Shown here one piece after another: positions 1-10,806 of a stretch of DNA of 64,000 nt (position 1 is its first letter; every line of letters starts with the position of its first letter). The notes under the pieces were generated by a model. That model was given only the letters and a program-made list of their open reading frames with translations. It was not told the DNA's origin and ran no database searches. Source of the DNA: Atriophallophorus winterbourni (taxonomy: Eukaryota > Platyhelminthes > Trematoda > Plagiorchiida > Microphallidae); contig JACCGJ010000559.1 of assembly GCA_013407085.1 (NCBI GenBank), positions 5,524 through 69,523 of the forward strand, given 5' to 3'. A program made the position numbers and the translations under genes.

Positions 1-420
1 TTCCGTGCTGCGCAGCTAACGCCGTGCTAAATTGAGTTGCCATCGGTAGTGAGCTGCATGCGAGTACACGCTGGAGTCTCACTACCATTTCTATTTTCCT
101 TCCCCTTATCTGTCTAGGTCTGAGCAACCTGACAGTATCTTAGCCCACGTGCAGTCTCTGACTGTGCAATCGTGCAGCATTCCCGTGCTGCACGGCTAAC
201 ATCGTGCTAAATTGATTGGCCAACGGTAGTGAGCTGCATGCTGAAATACGCTGGAGTCTCGCTACCATTTCTATTTCTCCCTCATATCTGTCTAGGTCTG
301 GGCAACATGACAGTATCTTAGCCCACGTGCAGTCTCTGACTGTGCGGCAATTTGCCTGGATCAGGCTTGTGCATTCATACATACTGTGCGGCACTTTGCC
401 TGGATCAGGCTTGTGATTCC
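1..420 (+). mobile_element. Two adjacent copies of a SINE-like repeat
   Basis: A partial copy (1-165) followed by a fuller copy (about 166-420). Shared landmarks in order: gtgctaaattgattggccaa, ggtagtgagctgcatgctga, ctggagtctcactaccattt, tgtctaggcctgggcaacct, gacagtatcttagcccacgt, gcctggatcaggcttgtg, then a cataccatacc-type tail (here decayed to cataca repeats). Confidence 0.8.
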
Positions 421-606
421 ATACATACATACATACCGGTTTCTAATCAATTTAGCACGGTGTTTGATGCACAACACATAAATGCACATCCGTGCATAGA
501 TGATATACCAACTTTTCTGTATTTACAAACATTTTACCATTACCCACATTCACCGCAGTACCTAAAACATCCCTGCGTAACATAGTCCCTCGTTTTATCC
601 AAACAG

Positions 607-947
607 AGAACTGGCCAGCAAACCGATCATCCCAGTAAACGTCATACATCTCCACCTACGCAAAGTCTCTGGGCTACGGCGAATCAGCCTCGCCAGTCAC
701 AGCAGTCGAGTGACGGGTGGGAGCCCATCCCAATGACGTATGGCATTCGTCACAGTACCCCAAGTGGATCTGTCCAACATCGGTTGTCCTCGACGCAGCA
801 GTTCAAGTCTCCAATTCCTCCGGAATCCCCCTTGTCACGGACTCCAGCGCGATCATTGGCTTCTGTTCAGTCCCCATTAACTGCAAATAAGCAACATGGT
901 CTACTCACCCCTGATAGACTTGTGGAAGCTTTGAATACCCCTAAAAG
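607..947 (+). CDS. NUP35: NUP35-like exon: Ser/Pro-rich N-terminal region
   Basis: Acceptor ccaaacag at 599-606, then an open phase-0 frame rich in Ser, Pro, Gln and Thr with repeated SP/TP sites ([31 protein letters not shown]), as in the disordered N-terminus of NUP35. No GT donor fits; ending at 947 before GCAAGC leaves phase 2, exactly what the exon at 2615 requires, so a GC-AG intron is inferred. Low-complexity content means the protein match alone is weak; phase continuity with the RRM exons is the main support. Confidence 0.72.
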
Positions 948-3900
948 GCAAGCCTTTCTGTTTATAATTTGGTCCGGCTATTTGTGCACGAATGTGCGAT
1001 CGTACAGTACTTATGTGCTGTGCGGCCAAAAGCGTGCTAAGTCGAGTGATCACTGAAAGTAAGCTGCATGCTGAAACACACTGGAGTCTCACTACCATTT
1101 CTAATCTATTTTGTCTCATATCTGTCTAGCCCTGGGCAACCTGACAGTATGGTATGGTATGAAAGCACAAGCCTGATCCAGGCAAAGTACCGCACAGTCA
1201 CAGACTGCACATGGGCGAAAATACTGTCAGGATGCCCAGGCCTAGACAGATATGAGGAAACAAAAAAGAACAGGAAATGATAATGAGACCTTAGCCTGTT
1301 TCAGCATGCAGCTCACTACCGTTGGTCAATCAATTTGGCACGATGTTAGCCACACAGCATATAAATGCTACACGATTGCACATCCGTTCACGTTGCGGAA
1401 TTCTTACTACTTGGCTCCACGGGTGGATAAGCCGGCTTCATTGATGTCTCGAATCATGCCAGCCCGCGCGCGACGATCGGAGGGGATATCTTTGGATATC
1501 ATAATCCAGTCACGTTCTCACCTGCGAACGCCGTAGACGGTGCGCAGTCCCATGGAGTCTAGTCCTCCTTCACATTCGATAACCATTTCTTCACTTGACC
1601 TCCTTGTCACCGGATTGCACGGATGTGCAATCGTGCAGCATTTTTGTGCTGTACGGCTAACATCATGCTAAATTGATTGGCCAACGGTAGTGAGCTGCAT
1701 GCTGAAACACGCTGGAGTCTCACTACCATTTATATCCCCTCTGTCTAGGCCTGGGCAACCTGACAGTATCTTAGCCCACGTGCAGTCTCTGACTGTGCGG
1801 CACTTTGCCTGGACCAGGTACGAGCGAGTTTAGTGTCGAGGACGAGTTTCGTGAGCTCTAAGTCTGTCTTTCAGAGGACGTGGCAAAACCAATGTGTAGT
1901 CTTCACCGTTCTATGTGAACGGGAAGCAGAGGTAATCCGTTGCATCGCGCTCGAACGGCAGTGTTAGATACTCGGTCACTATATCAGATGCCCAAGATTC
2001 TCCCAAGGCACATATGGTCAAACACTTCTAAGAATAGTACATCCTGTGACCTCAGCAGCCACGTCTCGCATCAATAAAGCAGTACAGGGTGGATCGTTGC
2101 TTGATAAACACGTATTTAAGTTTTTAGGCTGATCTCGGGCCTGCGCCAAAGGGTGCCTTTCAACTGCAAATACGCATTGCACACACGATCAATTCTTAAC
2201 TTCACTTCCTCGTTCGCCTGACCAGTGGGCAAGATACTTGAACATACTCGATCGGACAGCCCTGGACGTTCAGTTGCTGGATGCATGGTGTAACGGTAGC
2301 TTGCCAACCTCCACCCTGTTACTACGCATACATTTGTTATGTATAACAGCGGAGCATCGGTGTGCGATACCTTTATTCTCTATTTCTTATATCTGTCTAG
2401 GCCTGGGCAACCTGACAGTATCTTAGCCCACCTGCCTGGATCAGACTTGTGCTTTCATACCATACCTGATCATATCTGCCTTATGTTTCCTCTGGTGATC
2501 GTAGACGTTTTATTTTTTATGTTAATGATGATGGCAGTCGATGTTCAACAATAATGTTGATTTTTGTGTGTGTTTTTTCTCACCTTTGTTACACCTTTCC
2601 CCCTCTTTTTTCAGCTCGGACTTTGATCGCTTGTCGAAGGAGTGTTGGGTCACCGTGTTTGGGTGAGTCGTCATCATCATTGTGTTCGCGCACTCACATT
2701 AACTCTAAACGATCTCTTATTTGTCTTCATCTAATACACACGTTTTTCATACGTGTTTCTATTGTTTGTACCCTTGGAGTTGTTGTTCGTCTCCATCGGC
2801 TGATGTCTAGGCCTGGGCAATCTGACAGTATCTCAGCCCACGTGCAGTCTCTGACTGTGCGGCATTTTGCCTGGATTAGGCTTCTGCTTTCACATTACAG
2901 ACACACACATCGGCTGATGTTCATTGTGGATGCACAGTGCATGTGATGATCTCATGTTCCACATCGTGTCACATTATGTGCAGCCGATTCAAAGGCCCGC
3001 TCGCTATACGGATATGTGATTTCGCGGTTTTATGTCCTTCTCACATTGACTATTTTGATTGCTACCGGATCACATGTTGCTGTATAGCTTGGTACTTTGT
3101 CTGGCCACAGGCATGTGCTTCATGATGATGACATACTGCCGTTTCGTTACCATTATCCTTTACGTAGTGTTATGTCTGAGGCTGTCTAGGCCTGGGTAAC
3201 CTGACAGTATCTTAACCCAAAGGTTGTCATAGCCGGGGGTGACAGTGGGGATAAGCTCCTACTGTTTATGAAATGCTCCCATATGGCACGCGTCTCAAAT
3301 AGCCTCTGACAACCAAGTCCAGCTTTTGGCCTGCACGAGTGGCTCCCCGAGCCCGGCGGAACTGCTTTTACCAACAGGAGAAGGGGCGAGGGCGAGTGAC
3401 TGGCGCCTGAAAACCAGGTTTGTTAGCCTGGGAGGGCATTTCATCTAAGGGAAGGAAACCCTGATTTAAACCTCCGCTGCCTTGCGGGATACCCGATCGC
3501 GGAAAGGCTTCGGGAGAAAACCCTGAGGAAAAACCTGGAACAGAGTCTGGTAGACCACCTCTTTCTGGCAACTCCCTGCTGCCTTGCAGGTCGCACTTGG
3601 TTGTGCAAAGGCTAGAGAAGCTGACTCGAACAAACACCGAGTGGTGCTGGGGACACCGCTTTGTACCCAAATCCCCAAGAACCTTCATTGAAGCCAACTC
3701 ATCCTCCAGGAGGAGATAGTCGCACAAAAGTAAAGTAAAGTAACCCACGTGTAGCCTCTGATTCTGTGGCACTTTGCCTGGATCGGGCTTGTGATTTCAT
3801 ACCATACCATACGCGGAAAACAGCTCACATCGTGTGCAGTCTAATAAATTGTGCAGCACTTGCTGACTTTAGATTCGGTTTATAATCATACTTTTCTCTC

Positions 3901-6900
3901 CCTCCACATAGTCCGGAGAAAAAATTATGTATATGTATAACAATCTTGTCTTCTTAATTTTACAGACAATTTCTAACTACAAGCTTGTACTCAAATACTA
4001 CCCGTTATTTGTATACAAAAATACTCATTACATGTTTCTTCAGGTTAAACGATGTAGACATGCAATAAACTCTCGGACGTTACAGAACCTTTCATTTGTA
4101 ACAAAATCAACATTCGCTTGCATTTCTATCGCATACACGTCTCACGACCGGTTTCGTGCTGTTTGCACTCATCAAGGATAGTACCATCAGATGCCTTGAA
4201 ACGGTCAAGCAATCGTAAACAAGTTTTGAAGTTGTATGCCACTGCTGGATAAGCCTGGTACGACCAACTTGTTCAATCACATGTGCCGACACACCCATGT
4301 GTGATAGAAATGTATGCAAATGAGTATTTTCGTTCCAGCCGATGGGCTCAATCCCATCCGCATGTATGCAAATGAGTATTTTCGTTCCAGCCGATGGGCT
4401 CAATCCCATCCGCATGTATGTTTGCCCATGCCACCGAACAATTTGGTCCGTGCTAGTCTCACCCAACAGCGGCTTCCAACGTCAGACTTTGTATACGATT
4501 TGTATTGGTATCCCTTGTTTGCTGTAAACCGGATCGATATTTGTACCCAATGTTTCTAATTTTCTTTCACACTTCACTTTCTTTCCTCCCCTAGATACCC
4601 AGCTTCACGAGCCGCCTTTATTTTGAACCAATTCGCTCAATTCGGTACAATTGAAAAACACGTTGTAAGTTTGCGAAAGCTAAATGAGTTTCGGAACCTT
4701 TAAACCCACTTATAATTACGCATATATGGTATGGTCTGAAAGCACAAGCCTGATCCATGCAAAGTGCCGCACAGTTAGAGACTGCATGCGGGCTAGGATA
4801 CTGTCAGGTTGCTCAGGCCTAGACAGATATGAGGAAGAAAATAGAATAGGAAATGGTAGTGAGACTCCAGTGTGTTTCAGCATGAAGCTCACTACCTCTA
4901 GCCAATCAATTTAGCACGGTGTTAGCCGCGCAGCATAAAGTACTGCACATCCGTGCAATCTGCCAGTCCATGCATCGTTGAAACATCATTCACGTCGTTG
5001 TAGGCACACGAGTGATGCGATTCCCGTCCTTTGACAAATGATCTCCGCTTGTGACTTGATATCGTGCAGCAATCATGTTCCTCACACCTACAACCCACAA
5101 CGGGCTTCGGGTTTTTTTACAATGTTCAATTGTAGACACCGTTATGCGCATGTGAAACTGAAGTTCTCGTCTACTCGCTACCTTATAAGTAGCTGAAGGG
5201 ACTAAACTAAGCCCCAACTGATCCAACGGCGTATTGCCGCGAGGGTTATTACAACCCCAGGATAGATCATAGTAGAATACCATTCCGAAACGCTAAAATC
5301 TCATCGGAAGCACAGGACTGGTTTCGAGATTTCTGCCTCTCATCAGCTATTGCGTATCCGCTTAGTTTAGTCCCTTCAGCTACTTATAACCGTAGGCAGT
5401 AGACGCGAACTTCCTTTCACATTACGGGGCCTCCCGTCTACGCAAATACTATTTCGAAACGCAAGAAGTCCCAGCGATCGCATAGCTGATTATAGGCAAA
5501 ACCTCGAAACCGGTTCTTTTCTTCCGGTGAGATTTTAGCGTTTCGGAATGGTATCTACCTGACCGTTTCGCCGCTTCTTCGGATGCCTTTAATTTTGGCT
5601 ATCACGTGGATTATTTTCGATTCACCATGGGAGAATGCCGAGATCCTCATCATCATTATCCTCGGAATCCAGCATTAGCGTTAATCCAAGGTGTGTGAAA
5701 GGAAAACCAGCAAGTGAACAATAGAAAACCGTTTTTGCAGTTTCATCGTATGCTAATTTTTTCCATGTGATATAACGCGATTCTATGGCATTGAAAACGT
5801 GAGACACATAATAAATAATGCTTATGATTTACTTGTATGTATGTATGCATGCATGCCCGTATTTATGTAACTATGCTATCGTTTATGTATGTACATTTGC
5901 GTATGCGCAATCATGCAGCTGACACATCTTCTAACTTAACTAGCCACTGCCCAAACACGCCGGTGTCTCACAGCCCTTCTGTTGCCAGTTTCATTTTCAT
6001 ATGTGGCTAGGCCTGAACAACCTGACAGTATCTTCGCTCACGTGCAATCTACGACTCGGCGGTACTTTGCCTGGATCCGTACCTGTGATTTCATCCACAC
6101 ACGATGCATTTACCGGAAGCTCGGCCACGTTTTAAGACTGTATGTCGGCTGCGATTCTGTCCAGACTGCTGTTGACAGTGAGATTACAGCGTGCTCTCGT
6201 GTGCAGCCCATTTACGACCGATCTATCACGGCATAACAACATGCAGCAGAGTATTACCGGTTCACAGTAAACGAAGTTATTTCTCCGGATTTTGAGCTCG
6301 CCACCAATGCAAGATAGCCTCTATTTATTTGACTCTACTATTCTATCGCATTTAACCACAACTGCTATGATGCTCCAAACCTCGTGTTCGGCGGTTCTTG
6401 CACTCGTCACAAAACATTTGTACTCCTAAACGATTTGAGTACCCACACGTTTGTGTCAAATCAACGTCTTGAATTGGTTCTCGATCCCCCTCATGAATAG
6501 TTAACAAGAAATTCCGATTCTTGGCATTGTACCAACCTCTTCCAGCGCTTGTGCCATTTCCATCAGGTCAAACAACCAATCTAGTAGGGGAACTTGACGA
6601 GAGACCAAAGAATCTTGGTAGGCATATTTACATCCTTTTTACGTGGTTATTTTTACCCGCTAGATTCCCTCTTTCGTGAACTGAGCAGCACGTGTACTCA
6701 CTCTTCTATTGCTCTAGGAGTAAGGTATTGCCATCGGTCTCCCATTGCACTCTTGTACACCGTAATTCCTCCGCACACGGTCACGAAGTACAATTGCTAT
6801 GGGTACGAACGTGACCCCTTATCTTCTTCAGAGCGGGATCCGATGTATTTAATCAATTGGACAAGTCCATGTTTTTCCAGATTCTTTCGTTTTTTCGTTA

Positions 6901-9554
6901 CTCTTCTTTGTCTTACCCTTTTACACTTGACCTCACCTTGGTCGAGGGCACCTAGCAGCCGTGTCACATCCACTCTGTCACCAATGTCACCTTGCTTCTT
7001 GTCAGATTACCAATGACGGGAACTGGATGCACATCAAGTATCAAAACAAACTGCAAGCCCGTTGCGCACTGAGCCGTAACGGCCGTGTTTTCGGTGACAA
7101 CATCATGGTGGGAGTATGCCCCTGCACGGACCAAGTGAGTGCCAATTGAATTCAATGATTATCTCATCTCAATGCCCTGTGATTGTTCACTAAACGATGA
7201 TTATATTCCACGGTTTCTTTTTTACGGACGTAAGCAGTATTTTGGCTTTCGAAACATGTTCGTTATTTGCTGTAGCTATAAACAAACCGAGATTAAGGTC
7301 CACTGTCAATTGGACGACATGTATAGGCCAATGAGGAACGGAGCATTAAGAGGTGTGACCTTGAGAACAACTAATGACGAGGAAAGGAACAGAACAATCA
7401 GAAAACACGATGGTTACGAACACTTCGCAAGAAGCTCAGCTGACGATGTCATCTAGCTTGATGACGAAACGTCCTACTGCCACCATGCCAGCTCAGCGAA
7501 CACACAACATCCAATCCCTGAGATACAAGTGTTCGTTTCAAGGTCCACTGTCGTGTTCTTTCAGTAAAGAAGGAAACATCGAGATCCCGGTTGTTTTGAT
7601 TATTTTTCTGTTTACTGTGACCTCGTCATGAAGTGTTTTTTGTGCAACATTTCGGATATTTCTTGTTGATTTAGAAACTTCATAAATCCTGGTACGACCC
7701 TCTATTTATAGGTCCACGTTACGATCGAATCACCTTTTCCCCTAACGTTTTCTTTAGGATGTTATGTCCACCGAGGGCAGTACCAGGCGCTCAGAAATCG
7801 ACCATGACACGGAGTTCAAATCACCGTTGGCTCGAAACCTGATGCCGAAAAGTCCCGCTCCGACATCCAGTCAATCGCTGATGAATCAAAGCTTCTCGTG
7901 CGCGCCACCAGAGCGGCCTCCGGCCGCTGGTGTTTCCAGACATAGCTCGATGCGTTCGCTGGCTGGGGAATATCGGAACGGTCATTTGAATCGGACGTCT
8001 AGTGTAAGTTGCTTCTCCGGTGTTTGGTTTTGGTTTGGCGCGCAATCGTTTGTACCTTCCTCTGCAGCGTGTTGGCAAAGGTTTTAATCTGAACCGTTCT
8101 CTACACCATCCCCCAAGTATGTATCTCTGCTAATTACTGGCGCTGGATCTTAATGCCGTTCTGATTTTGACGATGATGGTGTTCTTGGTTGCCCACTCCA
8201 GTGTATTCATAGTGGCATTTCTTCTCACTCTCACCGACCTCCCCACTACCCCGCGGTTTCGTGTATCCCGTTAACCTGAATGTTTGAGCAGCTCTCGGTA
8301 ATCGGACCCATCCGAAAGTGACGTCGATCCATATGTCATGGGTATTTCTTGTTCTCCCAGCCATCAGCCAGCTGGTTGTGTCATCAAAAACCAAATTACC
8401 TATTGACCCCGACCATGTGATTTGTTGATTTAGTGCACTGCACGAATGGTTTTTCCTTGCGACAGTCTTGAACATTGGTAGCAATAAAACGTTCGTTCGT
8501 TTTTGTTCTGATGATTCTACAAAGTCTCGAATGGCATTCACAAAGCTATGTTTGAGTCCCGATAAGACAGACGTCCTTGTGGCGATGCCCGCTTGATGCG
8601 CAACACTCCTGTGAATTCACGGATTATGATGTTGTGTGTGATAATACTTGTTGTCTTGATTGAGTTTTCTTATTGATTGACAATTACGTCTATTGCCTTT
8701 GCCTTTGTCAATTGAACTGGTTCCATTATTACTGCTGCATCTTCGTAGAATCGGTGTTAAGCACGGTGCGAAGCGGCTAGATATTGACGTTGCAAAACCA
8801 CACTGCTTATATCCCGTCAATTTCTGTGATCCATCACACACTGGATCGTCCATTTCGCATTCATATAATTTGTCTCCCGGTGTCCGGTCACTTAATCGTC
8901 AGACACTTAATCACCAGACATTTGATCCCCAGACATTTAACCCCCAAGTTCATCCGCAGTCACTTAATCCCTAGTTTGATAACTTCTGATTTTAAGAACC
9001 TCAATTTTCCGTAGTTGATTATCGCTGAATTGCTCGAGATGTCATACCATGCAACAAAGAATAAGTGAACTAGGGATGAATGCAGATAATGAGGCAGACG
9101 ATGATTTACGCCTCATGATTGTGCCGTTGAATGATGCATTACAGTCACTCTTTTGTTGCCAATATCCCACCATGTGGACATTTCTTAACGGTTTGCGAAA
9201 GGATTGCCGACAGCATGCGGTCTCAGTTCTTCAAGCAAGTGCTGGGGTTTATATCAAACAGAAGAAGAAGAAGCATGCTAAGATATGCGGATTTTTCAGA
9301 AGTTATCAAACTGACAGACTGAAGATTAAGTGACTGGGGATGAAGTGACTTGAGGGTTAAATGTCTGGGGATCAAATGTCTGGTGGTTAAGTGTCAGTAA
9401 ACCTGTCTACCACCCCTGATAACGTATCGCCAAACATACATGCCGCTTATTTTGTTTCGTTCATTTATTGTTTCACGTTCTCGCGCAGGTCCGCCAAAAC
9501 AAGGAATCTGGCATTCTATGGAAAGCCCTCGGCTCGATGTTTGGATGGTCTTGA
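607..9554 (+). CDS. NUP35: NUP35/Nup53-like nucleoporin gene, 3' part, six exons
   Basis: Joined exons 607-947, 2615-2662, 4595-4664, 7006-7134, 7758-8003 and 9489-9554 give 900 nt (299 codons plus stop) with every phase consistent. NUP35 is a structural nucleoporin of the inner ring of the nuclear pore; its atypical RRM dimerises and its C-terminal amphipathic helix contacts the nuclear membrane. Seen here: a Ser/Pro/Gln-rich N-terminal segment; an RRM with WVTVFG (about residues 125-130), an [11 protein letters not shown] helix-strand and [28 protein letters not shown]; a Ser/Pro-rich linker; and a final [10 protein letters not shown], close to the KAMEYMFGW end known in animal NUP35. The first listed exon starts in phase 0 without a start codon, so at least one upstream exon is probably outside the window. 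Introns hold SINE-like repeats and a MULE-like transposon. Family assignment is firm; exon 1 is the least certain part. Confidence 0.92.
1000..1395. mobile_element. Inverted pair of SINE-like repeats
   Basis: A truncated + copy (about 1000-1149) abuts a fuller minus copy (about 1150-1395, starting ggtatggtatgaaag), making a head-on inverted pair in the first NUP35 intron. Confidence 0.78.
1617..1817 (+). mobile_element. SINE-like repeat copy
   Basis: Nearly full copy from ggatgtgcaatcgtgcagca to cctggaccagg; the ATACC tail is missing. Confidence 0.78.
2385..2466 (+). mobile_element. SINE-like repeat, 3' part
   Basis: Contains tgtctaggcctgggcaacct through to a cataccatacc tail; an internal stretch after tagcccac is deleted. 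Confidence 0.7.
2615..2662 (+). CDS. NUP35: NUP35-like exon: first RRM strand
   Basis: A 48-nt exon after a pyrimidine-rich acceptor (ccctcttttttcag) and before donor gtgagt. It reads [17 protein letters not shown], matching the DDSWVTVFGF start of the Nup35 RRM. It begins with one nucleotide and ends in phase 2, matching both neighbours. Confidence 0.9.
2803..2890 (+). mobile_element. SINE-like repeat, 3' part
   Basis: Truncated copy starting at gatgtctaggcctgggcaat; it lies just downstream of the NUP35-like exon 2615-2662. Confidence 0.68.
3183..3811 (+). mobile_element. SINE-like repeat split by a nested retroelement
   Basis: The left half (3183-3219) and right half (3741-3811) are interrupted by a 521-bp element. 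The direct repeat taaccca at 3213-3219 and 3741-3747 is the target-site duplication. The right half ends in cataccatac. Confidence 0.8.
3220..3740 (+). mobile_element. LINE-derived short non-autonomous element with TSD
   Basis: Begins aaggttgtcatagccggggg, ends cgcacaaaagtaaagtaaag, and is flanked by taaccca. Its first half matches the leader of the LINE at 32486; its second half (gcacttggttgtgcaaaggc onward) ends like the copies at 35391 and 52607. No long ORF is intact. Best read as a LINE derivative keeping both ends and lacking the coding region. Confidence 0.75.
4142..4178 (-). ncRNA. Degenerate hammerhead-type motif, subfamily B
   Basis: Minus strand reads UUGAUGA, then GUGC-AAACA-GCAC (perfect 4-bp stem II), then GAAACCGGUC. 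The first core base is U instead of C and stem I does not pair, so this copy is probably inactive. Confidence 0.5.
4310..4413. repeat. Perfect 52-bp tandem duplication
   Basis: Two adjacent 52-bp units, each starting atgtatgcaaatgagtattt and ending caatcccatccgc. Each contains the octamer ATGCAAAT. Lies inside a repeat of the hammerhead-bearing family. Confidence 0.9.
4595..4664 (+). CDS. NUP35: NUP35-like exon: RRM helix 1
   Basis: A 70-nt exon between tttcctcccctag and gtaagt. It completes the glycine of VFG and reads [20 protein letters not shown] then KHV, equivalent to the human [22 protein letters not shown] segment. It ends in phase 0. Confidence 0.92.
4726..4970 (-). mobile_element. 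SINE-like repeat copy
   Basis: Minus-strand copy from ggtatggtctgaaagcacaa to actgcacatccgtgcaatc, nearly full length. Confidence 0.8.
5160..5554. repeat. Nested inverted-repeat (foldback) elements
   Basis: The outer unit 5277-5554 has inverted ends ataccattccgaaacgctaa / reverse at 5531-5554. A second inverted pair joins 5160-5212 (with cttataagtagctgaaggga) to 5360-5413. No coding capacity; resembles MITE-type foldback DNA inside the NUP35 intron. Confidence 0.7.
5998..6095 (+). mobile_element. SINE-like repeat, diverged 3' part
   Basis: Diverged copy from tatgtggctaggcctgaaca through gcctggatccgtacctgtg; no clear tail. Confidence 0.6.
7006..7134 (+). CDS. NUP35: NUP35-like exon: RRM core
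   Basis: A 129-nt phase-0 exon between cttcttgtcag and gtgagt. It reads [20 protein letters not shown] followed by [23 protein letters not shown]. The GNWMHI-YQ-KLQAR-AL-GR-FG signature is diagnostic of Nup35-type RRMs. Confidence 0.95.
7758..8003 (+). CDS. NUP35: NUP35-like exon: Ser/Pro linker after the RRM
   Basis: An 82-codon phase-0 exon between ttctttag and gtaagt. Begins [20 protein letters not shown], continues with [15 protein letters not shown] and [16 protein letters not shown], and ends NRTSS. The SxMRxLAxxY segment aligns with the STMRPLATAY region of animal NUP35. Joining directly to 9489 keeps phase 0. Confidence 0.88.
8004..8878. other. NUP35-like last intron, unique part
   Basis: Holds a 49-nt candidate exon with good splice sites at 8068-8116, but it ends in phase 1 and breaks the frame into the terminal exon, so it is not included. 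The rest shows no recognisable coding sequence. Confidence 0.5.
8879..9403 (+). mobile_element. MULE-like DNA transposon, deleted copy, in NUP35 intron
   Basis: Starts GGTGTCCGGTCACTTAA and ends with the inverse of GGTTTACTGACACTTAA. Flanked by 8-bp duplications TGTCTCCC (8871-8878) and TGTCTACC (9404-9411). Ends carry inverted arrays of a degenerate cacttaatccccag unit. The centre keeps a transposase remnant ([20 protein letters not shown], then ALQSLF and [17 protein letters not shown]); the part holding TNNAVEGWHH in the sister copy is deleted. Confidence 0.82.
9489..9554 (+). CDS. NUP35: NUP35-like terminal exon: C-terminal amphipathic helix and stop
   Basis: After acceptor cgttctcgcgcag the phase-0 frame reads [20 protein letters not shown] then S and TGA. 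The W/L/M face and the FGW end match the membrane-binding helix of NUP35. The intron before it (8004-9488) carries a MULE-like element. Confidence 0.9.
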   Translation, partial: VRQNKESGILWKALGSMFGWS

Positions 9555-10096
9555 AGATGTTTCGCTCCGTAGCGAGTATCTCTATCGATTTTTATGTGAA
9601 TGTGTTTATCAACCCGATATTGATGATTATTTGTCAATCTACTCAAGAGATTGTCTATGTTGAATACCTGTTGTGTTTCTCGAATCACGGAAAGCATTTT
9701 ATGCTCATATGACTTCCGGGGAATAGTTTGAACGCCTGTTTGTCCCGTGTAGCAATTGCGACGTATTTTTTTCTGAGCGGAAAGTTTTTGCGCTATTTGT
9801 TCGAAGGTGTTTCCGAAAACCATCGGGATTTGGGTGGGTCTAAGTCGACATCGCAAGCAAGTGCAGTGCTGTCCATCATTCAACTCCATAAAACTCACAT
9901 TCATATACCTCATGTGCATCAAGGTGTACGTTGTAAGCCGATTCTTTATCATTTTGTGTGTGTTTTATACCTCGAAGCTGACTTGTGCATTCGGCCAAAC
10001 TGTCTTGAAAGTTCCACGCTAATCTCCCATCATATCTTGTAATTGCACGTCTGGAACGCATCACTCCATCCGCTTTCTATTTTTCCTAGGAGTGCT
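9555..10096. other. Downstream flank of NUP35-like gene
   Basis: Probably 3' UTR and flank; no clear polyadenylation signal singled out and no homology recognised. Confidence 0.3.
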
Positions 10097-10193
10097 TTTT
10101 AGGCCTGGGCAACCTGACAGTATCTTTGCCCACGTGCATCTCTGATTGTGTGGCACTTTGCGTGGATCAGGCTTGTGCTTTCATACCATACCT
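10097..10193 (+). mobile_element. SINE-like repeat, 3' part
   Basis: Copy from tttttaggcctgggcaacct to a cataccatacc tail, 5'-truncated. Confidence 0.72.
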
Positions 10194-10199
10194 GGTGCA

Positions 10200-10798
10200 T
10201 CATATCCAGCTTGAGCAGTTTAATATTCTGCCCAGCCTCGGTGGTGTCAAATCTTGTAATAGCTTGGTACCCGAGCTTCCATCAAAAATGATCTTGTTCC
10301 CAAATCGAGTATCGCTCATGCGATTCGTTCTCCAAGCGTTATTGGTTAAGTCCAGCTCTGTACAAGTGATTGGAACCCTTTGCGCGATGATTTCGTTAAC
10401 GGCTTAAGGTAGGACCCCGTACGCTCGACCGTTTAATTAGCCTCATTATGTTTTTGCATTCGTATGGTGGTGTCAGCATAAGTGCGCCAGATAACACGTG
10501 AACCATATTGCATCACACTTGATCACCATGGTTTAATTCGGAGTTGACAAACTCAACGGGGTGTAGTACTTTGCTCTCCATTTGTCATCCTCGGTTTTAC
10601 GTCTTTCGAACGTTGATGTTTATCACGCAAAATATGTTCGTATGACATTTGGTAATGATTCAATGACCTTCCGGGGTTTAATCGATAACGTCAAGGTAGA
10701 TTCCCCTTAAAAATGATTGGATTTTTCAGTTTTATATTGAAGATTTTACCATGGAAAGCTTGTTACATCATTGCTGTTTCGCACGCTCAACCTCACCG
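10200..10798. other. Unassigned intergenic stretch
   Basis: No recognisable coding or repeat signature between a SINE-like copy and the second MULE-like element. Confidence 0.4.
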
Positions 10799-10806
10799 GA
10801 TGCGTC

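Noticed and set aside
8068..8116. Possible NUP35 exon with good splice sites ([16 protein letters not shown])
   Set aside because: It ends in phase 1, whereas the terminal exon at 9489 begins in phase 0; direct joining 8003 to 9489 works without it.
9049..9333. Small 94-codon gene
   Set aside because: It is the remnant of a MULE-like transposase inside a transposon with inverted ends and TSD.
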